Of a DNA stretch of 64,000 nt, positions 11,164 through 22,289 are shown piece by piece. The translations under genes were made by a program, and so were the position numbers. Below the pieces are notes generated by a model. It was not told the origin of the DNA, did not search any database, and saw only the letters and a list, made by a program, of their open reading frames with translations. Within the stretch, counting starts at the first letter, position 1. The number at the start of each line of letters is the position of its first letter. The stretch is from NCBI GenBank assembly GCA_020002185.1, contig CM034531.1, positions 46,919,602 to 46,983,601 on the forward strand. Reading direction: 5' to 3'. Origin of the DNA: Paraescarpia echinospica. Lineage: Eukaryota > Annelida > Polychaeta > Sabellida > Siboglinidae.

Positions 11164-12802
11164 GTAATTCTGTAGGTTAGATACCTGTATTGGATACAAT
11201 AATACCTACACTCCATTTTCACGTTGATCGCGAGTTGTCTCCTTTCAGTATTCGTATGTTATACGATGGTAAAGTTATATTACCTAACAATGAAGGACTA
11301 TCGTAATTCTGTAGGTTAGATACATGTATTGGATACAATAATACCTACACTCCATTTTCACGTTGATCACGAGTTTGTCTCCTTTCAGTATTCGTATGTT
11401 ATACGATGGTAAAGTTATATTACCTAACAATGAAGGACTATCGTAATTCTGTAGGTTAGATACCTGTATTGGATACAATAATACCTACACTCCATTTTCA
11501 CGTTGATCACGAGTTTGTCTCCTTTCAGTATTCGTATGTTATACGATGGTAAAGTTATATTACCTAACACTGAAGGACTATCGTAATTCTGTAGGTTAGA
11601 TACCTGTATTGGATACAATAATACCTACACTCCATTTTCAAGTTGATCACGAGTTTGTCTCCTTTCAGTATTCGTATGTTATACGATGGTAAAGTTATAT
11701 TACCTAACAATGAAGGACTATCGTAATTCTGTAGGTTAGATACCTGTATTGGATACAATAATACCTACACTCCATTTTCACGTTGATCGCGAGTTGTCTC
11801 CTTTCAGTATTCGTATGTTATACGATGGTAAAGTTATATTACCTAACAATGAAGGACTATCGTAATTCTGTAGGTTAGAAAGCTGTATTGGATACAATAA
11901 TACCTACACTCCATGTTCATGTTGATCACGAGTTTGTCTCCTTTCAGTATGCGTATGTTATACGATGGTAAAGTTATATTACCTAACAATGAAGGACTAT
12001 CGTAATTCTGTAGGTTAGATACCTGTATTGGATACAATAATACCTACACTCCATTTTCACGTTGATCACGAGTTTGTCTCCTTTCAGTATTCGTATGTTA
12101 TACGATGGTAAAGTTATATTACCTAACAATGAAGGACTATCGTAATTCTGTAGGTTAGATACCTGTATTGGATACAATAATACCTACACTCCATGTTCAT
12201 GTTGATCACGAGTTTGTCTCCTTTCAGTATGCGTATGTTATACGATGGTAAAGTTATATTACCTAACAATGAAGGACTATCGTAATTCTGTAGGTTAGAT
12301 ACCTGTATTGGATACAATAATACCTACACTCCATTTTCAAGTTGATCACGAGTTTGTCTCCTTTCAGTATTCGTATGTTATACGATGGTAAAGTTATATT
12401 ACCTAACAATGAAGGACTATCGTAATTCTGTAGGTTAGATACCTGTATTGGATACAATAATACCTACACTCCATGTTCATGTTGATCACGAGTTTGTCTC
12501 CTTTCAGCATGCGCATGTTATACGATGGTAAAGTTATATTACCTAACAATGAAGGACTATCGTAATTCTGTAGGTTAGATACCTGTATTGGATACGATAA
12601 TACATACACTCCATTGTCCGGTTGATCGCGAGTTGTCTCCTTTCAGTATTCGTATGTTATACAATGGTAAAGTTATATTACCTAACACTGAAGGACTATC
12701 GTAATTCTGTAGGTTAGATACCTGTATTGGATACAATAATACCTACACTCCATTTTCACGTTGATCGCGAGTTGTCTCCTTTCAGTATTCGTATGTTATA
12801 CA
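11061..12802. repeat. 140-bp satellite, 13 units
   Basis: Units start at about 11061, 11201, 11341, 11481, 11621, 11761, 11900, 12040, 12180, 12320, 12460, 12599 and 12739. Variants differ at a diagnostic patch (TTTTCACG, TTTTCAAG, TGTTCATG) and by a one-base deletion in ATCGCGAGTTGTC, giving 139-bp units. The first unit is continuous with the end of the transposase frame and the last runs straight into the transposon's right end. Overlapping 64-codon frames on the minus strand result from the periodicity. Confidence 0.95.
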
Positions 12803-13027
12803 ATGAAACCGTCTATGGGCCTCATGTCCCACACAAGAGGGCGTCTTGCCCCCGGGTATGGGGCAAGACGCCCCCTTGGGACAATATTTTAATTAACGAT
12901 TATAAAATATATTGTTGTAAAATGTTACAAATGCTTTGGGGATACACAGCATAACCGCACGGCAATCATATGACAGTAACAGGAAGTCAAAAAGACAAAT
13001 TCATGAATAACAATGTCATTTTCTCTT

Positions 13028-13055
13028 AAGGGGGGCTCCATGCCCCACCCTACCC
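13028..13055 (-). repeat. right terminal inverted repeat of the pogo-like element
   Basis: Read on the minus strand: GGGTAGGGTGGGGCATGGAG followed by CCCCCC. It pairs with 8512-8539 and is flanked by TA at 13056-13057. Confidence 0.7.
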
Positions 13056-14780
13056 TATAATTGATACATTACAGCAGACATAAAGAAGTAATAATAAACT
13101 TATAAAGCATGGAAAGATTAACACGTCGGGCCTACTTTCAGACACACCTGGCCGCTTTAAATTATACTCAGTAGCTTTCAGCTCAGTTCCTCGTAATGTA
13201 TTCACAAGTTTTTCAATCTTTTCGGATTCAGCAACCCGTGCCTTCATAAACTATGTATTTTCGTCTTGGTAGTATTTATTATTAGTGTTCCGTCGTGTTC
13301 CGTTACTGGGCTGATGGTCGGGAGGTTGGCACGCCAAGTGTGACTAGCTCCGAAACGGTTGCTCATGTCGAAAATGACGAAGGGGTTATGTAAATATACG
13401 GCACCATTCCTACTGAAATACTGGCAAGCGTGCGGAAAGGTGAACATACATATCACAAGCACGACGTCCGGTTGAAGCTACGTGGAGGTATCCCTGCGTC
13501 TGTATTGGTGGCTAGGGAATGTGTTAATGACGGCCCAGTCGGGCTATCATCAACAAGTCGACACCTTGGAATGCGTGTTAATCATAAATCGCCAGTCGCT
13601 AATCGGCGGCGTGACGCGGGAGCAGAGGGACAGGACAGGTACAAATTGACCTCCCGTAACGCAGTTGTGAGACTACCTGTTACACAATTATCATCTGGAT
13701 TGCTGGATTGCTTTCTGGTGTTATGTGGTGTTATTAACTTGGACACTCAGCCGTAACCATCAACCTTGAATTGGGATTTACGATGACAAGTTGAAAGGTT
13801 ACCCTTGTTGATATCTCCTCTCTTACAAGTTTTTAGTGAATCGGTTTGTAAAAAAGAACGTTTCCTCCCAGAGTAAGATTTAGAAGATTCTTCAGTTGTT
13901 AGTAGAACGTGTATGTGTGTGTGTATATGTATGCGGTGGCTGGATTGTTTAACTTGGTTTTTCCTCGCTCTCTGATTGAAGCACGAAACATCGGTTATGT
14001 GTCTACTGTTAACTGCGTTCGTGTGTTGATACCATTGGAACATGTCGTAACAAGTTGGGCATCGGTTTGTGTTACAAAATTATGTTAACATAAACAGACA
14101 TGATCAAGTCCCGCATAAAATAAATACAGTGCATGGTTATATGTAGCTAGCCATCACTTCCCTCAATTTGTTTAAGCTAACATGTGTGGGATGTTATCCA
14201 GCCCAAATACTATACACTATTCTACTGACTTAGCCATCATTTTCCGGTAGGTATTACTATTATAACTGAATAACGCACCAGAAATTTAAGTAAGAATTCA
14301 TACAATTGGAAGCCATACGTTATAGTCGTTGGTAGCCAAATGTTAACGCACAGCCATTAATAAACCATTAGTATTGTCAGCATCGTCATCATTATGGTTG
14401 TGCCTATTTTCTTGCCACATTTTCTACGTCATGTGCAATTTACGGCCGTTGTAATGTTGTTTTAATGGATCGTTCACGTGAATTGTCTGGAATATTGACG
14501 CAAAACCAACATTACGCAGTCTAAACGCATTATCATTCTACAAATTGTTGCGAGACGAGGATGTTAGTTCGGAATTTATGTAACCAATCGATTTGACATT
14601 CAGCTGTCTCGTTTGTTGTGAATACTGGGTAGTGAATAAGAATCATTCGAAGCAGTAAGTAATATCAAATTGTTATCCTGTAGCCTTTCACAATCGCTCC
14701 CCCCCCCCTCTCTCTCCGTAAAACCAGGATGGTTGGGAGGTATTGACTGTGAACGTATTCCACTGTTGCTACGTCGCGTT
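13056..14780. other. no gene recognised; possible retroelement tail near 13.9-14.04 kb
   Basis: No supported gene. At 13968-14001, CTCTCTGATTGAAGCACGAAACATCGG resembles, loosely, the CTGA...GA...GAAAC tail seen in many Penelope-like elements. A mixed C8-10/(TC)n tract lies at 14699-14718. Confidence 0.35.
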
Positions 14781-14781
14781 G

Positions 14782-14936
14782 TAGCGAAAAATCCGGCCGC
14801 TAAAAAACACTGCCGCACCGACCCTTAATGCGCGTGTCCGAAAGTACAGTTTTTCGCGGGGAGACGTCAGGGCTTGTTATATGTTAGCAAGGGGCGAAAA
14901 ATCCTGCCGCTGTAAAATACTGCCGCATCGACCCAG
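14782..14936 (+). repeat. dispersed repeat, one long and one partial copy
   Basis: GCGAAAAATCCGGCCGCTAA at about 14784 is followed by CACTGCCGCACCGACCC, ATGCGCGTGTCCG and TTTTTCGCGGGGAGACGTCAGGGC. A second partial copy at 14895-14936 repeats GCGAAAAATCCTGCCGC and ACTGCCGCATCGACCC. An inverted copy lies at 15948-16034. Family unknown. Confidence 0.8.
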
Positions 14937-15110
14937 GAGTTTGGCTGGCACCTGGTCGGGCCCTGCTGATTTGTTTGTTTTTAAGTAATGAAGTAATTTG
15001 GCGACTCCTTTTGTTGTGATGGTGATGTGGTTTATACTAGTAACCTAATGAGATGTCTGTGTATACATTGATGAGTGTTGCATGTGCATTGTGCACCACA
15101 CAATTGTGTG

Positions 15111-15164
15111 TGTGTATATATATATATATATATACACACTGTATATATATCTATACAATATATA

Positions 15165-15195
<31 letters not shown>

Positions 15196-15245
15196 CAAGT
15201 ATATATATATATATATTATACAAATATATATATATATATTTCCTG
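15111..15245. repeat. (TA)n-rich microsatellite
   Basis: Long TA tracts interrupted by CACAC, CAAG and ATTATAC islands, preceded by a short GT tract. Apparent I/Y-rich reading frames are low-complexity artefacts. Confidence 0.95.
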
Positions 15246-15464
15246 TATACAAAATGGTATGTTCTAGAATTTTATTATATAGATGCAAAGGTAATTGTTG
15301 TTCCACATTGTGGATTTAAAGGATTTCGCGACTGTCCTAATCAGTACCAGTCAAAAGTGTACGCTAAATAATATAATCTGGATGAACGTACGTATACATA
15401 GGGCCCTGGCTACCTGTTCGTAAATTAATATGTGTACGTATAGCCCCTTTGCTAAGATTAGTCT
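15246..15464. other. spacer, no gene recognised
   Basis: Unique sequence between the TA tract and the first arm of a diverged inverted repeat. Confidence 0.4.
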
Positions 15465-15935
15465 GTGTACATATGGGGTCAGCACACTGATAGTTTTGCC
15501 ATTGGCGACCATGTTAACGTTTTGTCTGATTATAAGAAAACGTGACCTATAAAATGTCTTAAACTTCTCACCTGCTGTTATCATCATCTCATCTCATTGA
15601 CATGCTGGTCGAGTTTAGTCAAAATCTAATATTTCTAGCTCTTGCAAAATGCCTGTATGTATGACACCCGTCAATATTTACAAATGGATGTAGGCAGTAA
15701 TCTGGCTAAAGGGTCAACTAGCCAAATTGCTGCCAAATACCCTTCCGCTTACTAAAATCAGCTAAAAATACACCATTTTACTGTCAACAGCTTCTACAAT
15801 CATATCTAGAAATCTGACTACTCAAATGCACTTATGTCAGACCAGGTGAATATTGTAAAAAGATAATTTCCCTAAAATATACTGCACTTTTTCGTCTGTA
15901 ACCAAGCAGGAAGTCTAACAATGTCCTGACCCCAT
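15465..15935 (-). repeat. dispersed repeat copy, arm 1 of a large inverted repeat
   Basis: On the minus strand this matches 16725-17165 over roughly 440-470 bp. Shared landmarks are the GTAGAAGCTG and TGACAGTAAAATGGTG segments, TTTGACCC(T)TTAGCC, TGTCATACATACAGGCATTT, GACCAGCATGTCAATA, and GTCACGTTTTCTTATAATCA. Identity is perhaps 80% by eye, with indels. No coding potential is evident. Confidence 0.85.
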
Positions 15936-15947
15936 ATAGCCCTGACA

Positions 15948-16034
15948 TCTCCCCGCGAAAAACTGTACTTCCGGACATGCGCATTAAGGGTCGGTGCGGC
16001 AGTATTTGTCGGTGGCAGGATTTTTCGCTACAGC
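15948..16034 (-). repeat. dispersed repeat, inverted copy of the 14.78-kb element
   Basis: The reverse complement carries TAGCGAAAAATCCTGCCACC, TACTGCCGCACCGACCCTTA, ATGCGCATGTCCGGAAGTAC and TTTTTCGCGGGGAGATGTCA, matching 14782-14873. It directly abuts arm 1, so the two may be one larger element. Confidence 0.8.
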
Positions 16035-16724
16035 GTGTCGCCATGGTAAGCTGGTGGGTCGCGTAGTGCCCTCTTGTGACCAAATGCAAACTAAAACCAG
16101 GACTACAGGGCTATGAGTGATAGATGGAGAAAAACACTACACGTTGATAATCGATTATACGTACTTTATCACTCTAGAGATAGTTGTGTGTATATCATTG
16201 TGCCCAATATCTTTTATTCTTATGGGTCAGTGTACATTTGGGGTATCTCTGGCGATCAAATTAACATATTTGGCTAATCGGCATTTTCTGGGTTTTTTAT
16301 AAGTATGTCAGTATCAGTGTGGTATATTAATATGGCATACATGTCTTGGCGCAATATTTTACCGGGGAATACAGCCCTTATCACTGGTGAGGCATATATT
16401 ATCCTAACAAACTGATTACTGAGAGGGAAAATACCTTTACCATCGGTGCATGCTATCTCTGCCACAATCATTATCCACAAAGTGTGGAAACTAAATTATC
16501 AATCTGCTCAATGGAGTCTTGATCTTCACGACGTTATGCAGCCCACTACAACTGGTTGAGACAGAAGACACGTTGTGGAGACTCGACAGGACAGGCACTG
16601 GTTATATGACCAACGTCTGAGTAGGGGCGTAGGTAGCTATAATAACGAGAGTGATATTGGAGGAGGCGAACACATCGCGGTAATTGAAGAGCGGCAGCCA
16701 TGTTGAACTGTTCAACTGTTCAAC
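16035..16724. other. spacer between inverted repeat arms, no gene recognised
   Basis: About 690 bp without a supported reading frame. It includes the short motif GTGCCCTCTTGTGACC at about 16056-16071. Confidence 0.4.
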
Positions 16725-17165
16725 AAATGGGGTCATGCCCAGTTAGACTTAAAAAAGGACAGTCTATTTTTTAGAAATGATTTTGTTTACAAAATTCACG
16801 TGCTCTGACATACGTGCATTTGAGTAGTCAGATTTCCAGGTGTGATTGTAGAAGCTGATGACAGTAAAATGGTGTATTTTTAGCTGCGGAAGGATATTTG
16901 GCGGCAATTGGGTTATTTGACCCTTTAGCCGGAGTACTGCCTGCATCCATTCGTAAATATTGACTGGTGTCATACATACAGGCATTTACGAGAGCTAGAA
17001 ACATTAACTTTTGACTAAACTCGACCAGCATGTCAATAAGATGACGATAACAGCAGGTAAGAAGTTTAAGAATTTTTGTAGGTCACGTTTTCTTATAATC
17101 ATACAAAACGCTAACATGGCAACCAATGCCATGGGAAAACTAACTGTAGAGTGACCCCAAATGCT
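16725..17165 (+). repeat. dispersed repeat copy, arm 2 of a large inverted repeat
   Basis: Inverted partner of 15465-15935. The match begins near GGGGTCATGCCCAGTTAGAC and ends near GAGTGACCCCAAATGC. It lacks the 14.78-kb-type sequence that abuts arm 1, so either arm 2 is 5'-truncated or the family is composite. Confidence 0.85.
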
Positions 17166-17403
17166 GGCCAGTACAGTATGCCATCAAATTGTCCACTGAG
17201 TGGGAAACGGTTCGTCCCAGAAACAAAACTGTCTGAATAACATAAAAACATGAAGGATTGAATCTTAGAATATGCGTGAATTTAGTTGGAACGATAGTAT
17301 ACATAATCATTCGATGTTCTATATTGTTATCCTTGTTCCACGATATTCCCATACGAATCTTCCCATGTCCTGCTCTCATTTGTAGCTATAATAGAGGTAG
17401 CAT

Positions 17404-17480
17404 GGGTGTGTGTCCGCGCGCTCGTGTGTGCGTGTGGGCAGGAATGCGCATGTGCGTGCGTGCGTGCGTGCGTACTTAAG

Positions 17481-17511
<31 letters not shown>

Positions 17512-17680
17512 ATATATATATATTCATATATATATATATTATATATATATATATTCACATATATATATGTATGTATATATATATATATATATATTATAAA
17601 TATATATATATATATAGTTAGATAGATATAAATATATATATATGTATGTACGTGTGTATGTAAGTAACATACATACATGT
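17404..17680. repeat. compound (GT)n / (TATG)n / (TA)n microsatellite
   Basis: GTGTGCGTG-type tract, then GCGT repeats, then TATG and TA repeats to about 17650, then a TACATACATG segment. Overlapping reading frames here are low-complexity. Confidence 0.95.
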
Positions 17681-18584
17681 ATGCTTTTCCTCCTAGACTT
17701 TTTGACGCTTTGCATCGTGGGCGCCTAACTTCCATGGGTTCATCTACGACCCCCCGAAAAAAAATTGAAATTCCCCTTGGGTTAAGGGTTCCTGTCAATT
17801 AAAGGATCGTACCAGATGTTAGGCGATTATTCTCAACGTTGTGCGTGTTTTCTGCGATTATGCAAATTGACATAAACCGTCCATCATTCAACCGCTCTCC
17901 CTCCCCCGCTGTCTCACTCTACAAGGCGTCCTCTACAACCACGTCGTCTTGCGCAATACTAATCATAATAACACTATCATTTATAGAATAATAACAATAT
18001 ATTATTTGTCATGCACTGGGGACAACAATAATAATAAAAGTTTGTTGTAAGTGTAGCAAAGGGATATCACGCATTAAATTGGTATGTTCTGAAACATCAG
18101 TCTATAAAATACATGTATTTATTAAGGAAATAAACCCGAATATAGCCACCTTCTCCCTGCGTGTTTTTACCACCGCCTTGGTAATTACGCCTGGTATCGG
18201 TTATAACGGCAATCTAGGATCTCGGAAATGGCGAAGCAGGGCAATAAACACGGCTAATTAGGCTATAAACACGGGCTGTAAGCATGTAATATCATCACCG
18301 CGTAGTAGGAAGTAAAACAATTATTCGGGATAAAACGATAGTTAGTACGTGTGGCGTCATTTGGTTACTGTATAAGAACTAAACACGGTTATTTGTAGAA
18401 ACGGAACGGCGCTGACGGAAACAATGAGTAGAGGTGTTCTTTGGAAATGAAATGGAGAAAAGATTACAGTACGGTAACATCCGTTTTTCCACGTCGTTGC
18501 ATAAATGATGGCAGACAACCGCGTGTGAAGCCCATCTCGGACAATGTTTCCAACGCAGGACAATCGCACCAAGACATATTCTTT
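17681..18584. other. no gene recognised; one dispersed-repeat fragment
   Basis: Includes 17818-17890, which shares CAACGTTGTGCGTGTTTTCTGCGATT and TAAACCGTC with 29905-29955 (second copy reads CAACGTTGCGTGTGTTTTCT). I found no supported gene. Confidence 0.45.
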
Positions 18585-18905
18585 TACTTCCCTTGGACTC
18601 ATCTTCTTCTGCTTCTTACTCTTCTTCGTATTAGTTTTCTTTCTTCTCTTCTTTTTGATGATCTTCTTTTTCTTTCTCTTCTCCTTCGTTTTCTTCTTTC
18701 TCGTCATCCTCTTCCCCATCGTCTTTTTTCTTTCTCTTCTTTTTTCCGTATTTTTTATCTTCGTCTTCTTCTTCTTTGTCTTTTTCTCCTACGTCTTCTT
18801 GTTGTTGTTTTTTCTTCTTCCACTCCATCTTCTTTTCTCCTTTTCCTTTATCATTTTCTTCTCATTTTTCTTCTCTTCTTATTTGTCGCCTTCTTGTTAT
18901 TAGTC
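18585..18905. repeat. polypyrimidine (CTT/TCTTC-rich) tract
   Basis: About 320 bp almost entirely C/T on the plus strand, dominated by CTTCTT and TTTCTC. Long frames on both strands (Leu/Phe-rich and Lys/Glu-rich) follow from composition and carry no motifs. Confidence 0.92.
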
Positions 18906-20600
18906 TCTTCTTCGTTGTCGTTCCCCCTTGATCCATCAGGGGGTAGGCACGCCATATCTTAGTTTGTTCGGACCTCTTAACAAGTCGTCTACATTTAACC
19001 CTTTCTCTGCCATTCTCTGCCACTCTCGGCTCTTCACCCACGACCGTATCATATCTCTCTTAACATTATATATCCATCTTAATGTAGGTTTTTCATTCCC
19101 AGATGTCTTTCTTCCGATCTATTATCTTAATTCCACCATTTCCCTTTGTCGTCTCTTGTCACGTTACGTATTCTCTGAATCCAGTTATTCTCTGCAATAT
19201 ATATATATATATATGTATATACATATATATATGTAGTTATATTTAGAATGCATGTGTAATTTATATTAGATTTCACTACTCTGTTAATTGTACTGAATCT
19301 TATCCCACCCTATCTTAATCGTTCAAAATCCCCTCTAACCTGGTTTTGTTTCTACATGGATCGCTCGGATTAACTTAGCGCAGCAATTAGCAGTCAGCGT
19401 GCGAGAACCTTTCATCCGTGTTGTTTCCAAACATGATTAATCAACGGCTAAGCCAAGGACAAACGACATTTTATACGGCCTCAACGTCCCGTTAACGCAA
19501 CCATCGCGAGCGAGTGTAATTCCGGGTAGATTAGCAAAACTCTGCCGCGGGCGTCGCTACCAGGTATTGTCTAATGGCGTGCTGAGAGAATGGAGTAAAT
19601 CGACTGCAATAAATCGTCGAATGACACGCGAGGTGGCGTTCTGATGCGTACGCGCCTTTATGGTATCAACACGGCCAGCACATTAGATGGAATCACGGGT
19701 CTTATCGCGTAATCTCCCGGTACTCAGTGACTAGATGACCACACTCGAACTTAATGCCTTACAACTTGTGGTCAGTGCTGTCACTTCAAACCGCACGTGA
19801 CTTGAAACACAGGCGATATGTACACGCTTCATAGGTTTTGCTTTAGAAGGAATTCCGCTATCCTTTTTAATATTCTTTTCCTTTGATTTTACCTTACGAT
19901 GGGAGCTCAATAATACCGTTATATGAATAGCTTTGTCAATGCAACCAATAAATATGGATATCTTGTGTATTAGATATATTAAAATAAAATTAATATGAAT
20001 GGAATAATATGTCAGGCAGCAATGACTGTTCAGTTGTGATTATAATTAAATATATTTACGCTGCATAAGAAGTGTTTGTGCATCCATTCTGGTTGTTTGG
20101 GTGAAAGTATTTACCTTATCCCAATGTGTCATGCTGTGGTTACTGTTATGCATAATAACTGGAAGCAATAACATTTTGGGATAATACAAGGAGTCTCTAA
20201 ACTTATCTAGAACTACATGAGAATCCTGTCTGAAGCGGCAACCCCTGGAAAAAGACCAGTTTGGGTTTGAAAGCCACAAGTAATTCTGTAAAACGACCAC
20301 TTCTCTACGACGAAATTTAGCCATTTAAAAATAAGAGTTTAAAACTGCAAAACATTCACAAGGTTTACTTAAATCAAAATGTAATAAGTTATTGTGCACC
20401 TTAAATATTTAATTTTAAAAATATGTTTATAATGATAACTGAACATCTGTGTACATTGTAAGCATTTACATGAATGCATACAGCTTTGCCAGAACTGCGC
20501 ATCTATATATCTGACCAGCCTTTCTAATCATTTCACCTCTTTAATCAGACCACTTTGTGTCAGCCAGTTGTATGGCCGATTTATGTGGTTCTAAAAACGT
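18906..20600. other. no gene recognised; short (TA)n at 19196-19232
   Basis: Mostly unique sequence with a short TA/TATG microsatellite. I found no supported gene. Confidence 0.45.
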
Positions 20601-20935
20601 ATGGTAAGTTCTAATAAAGCACAGTATCCAGTCTTTTGGGCTGCTCAAAATACTTTTCTCCCTGATAGAACTGTTCAATCGCACACCATCTCGACTTCTC
20701 TTGGAAGCTTTCAGCCACATTGCAATTACTGCGCGAAGACTATTCGTACACAAATATCCGCCGTTGTATATAGCCAGGTACTCACTCTTACAGCTGAGCG
20801 AACTGGAGCAATGTGAATTGAACGAACTTGCCCAACGTTCGAAACGGCGGCAAGACGATGCAAACTCGGGTTCTCTTGATTGAGAGTCCGATGCTCTAGC
20901 AACTGCGCCAGTCCGCTCTACATGTCTACTATACG
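20601..20935 (-). mobile_element. tRNA-type SINE, copy 1
   Basis: On the minus strand the 5' part resembles a tRNA gene, with an A-box-like TGGCGCAGTTGCTAGAGC and a B-box-like GAGTTTGCATC. A tRNA-unrelated body follows that matches 46560-46873 on the plus strand, for example TGCCGCCGTTTCGAAC, the GAGTACxTGGCTATA segment, GCG(C/A)AGTAATTGC, GAAGTCGAGA and a 3' ACTGGATACTGTGC...AGAACTTACC. SINEs are non-coding and rely on a LINE for mobility; the partner is not identifiable. Confidence 0.75.
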
Positions 20936-21454
20936 TACATGGGGATATATGCGGTACAACTTATCGGGAACACCTGGGAACAGCTTAGAAAGAAGACGTG
21001 ATAATAACATTAAGAGGACACATGGGGTCAGCTTTGAAGGCACACGCGGGTCCAACTTACGGCCTGGAGGCCTTCATGATGAAACACCTCATTACTCATG
21101 CAACAAACGTGTCCGTTGAGTAACTCCATAAAGCGGGTATTTAATTATTTATCTGCATGTACACATACCCCGCCGAGATCTAACTGAAGTCTCAAGAGAT
21201 TCCCCGCGGGTGACAAACGCTTTAGTTTAGATGTTGCGCGGATGTTGTCAGCTGGATACATCGGGTGTGATTCATTCGATGCATGAGGCGTCGGTATAAC
21301 CGTGAGATGGACCCCCATCGGTGCGGACACAAATTACGAAGCAACGATTCACGTAGACACGCAGGCAACGCAATTGTTTCATTCGTGAATGTAATTTCCA
21401 AGTTGTTTGCAACAGTTGACAACGTTAATTAATATACCAGTGTGTAGGGCGCGC
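20936..21454. other. no gene recognised
   Basis: Unique sequence without a supported gene. Confidence 0.4.
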
Positions 21455-21517
21455 GTATATGCACGCACGCATGCACGCATACATGCGCACACGAGCACTA
21501 ACACACTCACACACACT
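21455..21517. repeat. (CA/CG)n microsatellite
   Basis: GCACGCACGCATGCACGCAT followed by CACACTCACACACACTCA. Confidence 0.85.
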
Positions 21518-21903
21518 CAGTTGTGGTTTACGTCCGCAATTAACAACATGGGACCGACATTACCGTAATACGCCATCAATGCGGCCCACAAGGGATACAC
21601 AATCTGCAATGTTTTTACACCAACTGTGCCTGGTCTTAATCCGGAGCCCGGAACTCTGGAAAAGCGGATATAATGTAACCACTGCGTCACTTCCTCTTTA
21701 AACCGCTCTCAGTGCATACGTACACGATTTTTTATATCGTCAAACAAGTGCATCCTAATAAAGGTCACTATTTATTAAACATGGACTGTGATTGATTTCA
21801 TATCTAGATATCTAGATGTCTCCCGTTGCGGCACGGTTGTTTGACCCTGATATCTGTCTAACAACGATTTTAATCGACACAGACGTCAGCTAAGTCCATT
21901 CTC

Positions 21904-22090
21904 ATGTGTGTGTGTGTGTGTGTGCGTGTGTGTGCGTGTGTGTGCGTGTGTGTGCGTGTGTGTGCGTGTGTGTGCGTGCGTGTGTGTGCGTGTGTGTGCG
22001 TGTGTGTGTGCGTGTGTGTGCATGTGTGCGCGTGTTTGTGTTTGTGGTGTACGAGCGTGCGTACATGCGAGTGTGTGAGTGTGTGTATCT
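21904..22090. repeat. (GT)n / (GTGTGC)n microsatellite
   Basis: Regular GTGTGTGC units to about 22020 that then degrade. The long Cys/Val-rich reading frame through it is an artefact. Confidence 0.95.
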
Positions 22091-22289
22091 ACATATATTG
22101 TTCCCCTCGTCGTTTCCTGTCTTCAGGGGTGAGGCTGGCTTGGATACGTCGATATTTTCTTTTCTATCTCTTCCTCCTCATTGTGCTTGCACTACTTTCT
22201 CTACCACCCTTCTCCATTCTCCTCGGTCTTTTGCTCTTTTTCTCCGTTCCCCTTTCCATCCCTCCAGGTCTCTCTCCACGCAATCCTCC

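Larger units (their letters stand above)
8512..13055 (+). mobile_element. degenerate pogo/CENP-B-type DNA transposon (about 4.5 kb)
   Basis: The ends form imperfect terminal inverted repeats: the left end starts GGGTATGGTGGGGC at 8512, and the right end, read on the other strand, starts GGGTAGGGTGGGGC ending at 13055. Both ends abut a TA dinucleotide, as in the Tc1/mariner-pogo superfamily. Inside are a pipsqueak-like helix-turn-helix segment and a DDE-type transposase with LDGH and PPHTTHK motifs, then an S/P-rich repeat and a 140-bp satellite. The gene is disrupted by an internal insertion, a stop and frameshifts, so the element is probably dead. Family placement is by motif recognition only. 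Confidence 0.75.

Noticed and set aside
11284..12609. Series of 64-codon minus-strand open frames with nearly identical proteins
   Set aside because: They repeat every 140 bp because of the satellite, overlap each other in shifted frames, and have no family motif. They are a consequence of periodicity.
15053..15319. Tyr/Ile-rich frames over the TA tract
   Set aside because: Alternating TA codons give I and Y in any frame; no signal peptide or domain.
18357..18962. Overlapping 120- to 173-codon frames on both strands
   Set aside because: They lie on a polypyrimidine tract; the residues are Lys/Glu or Leu/Phe runs without domains.
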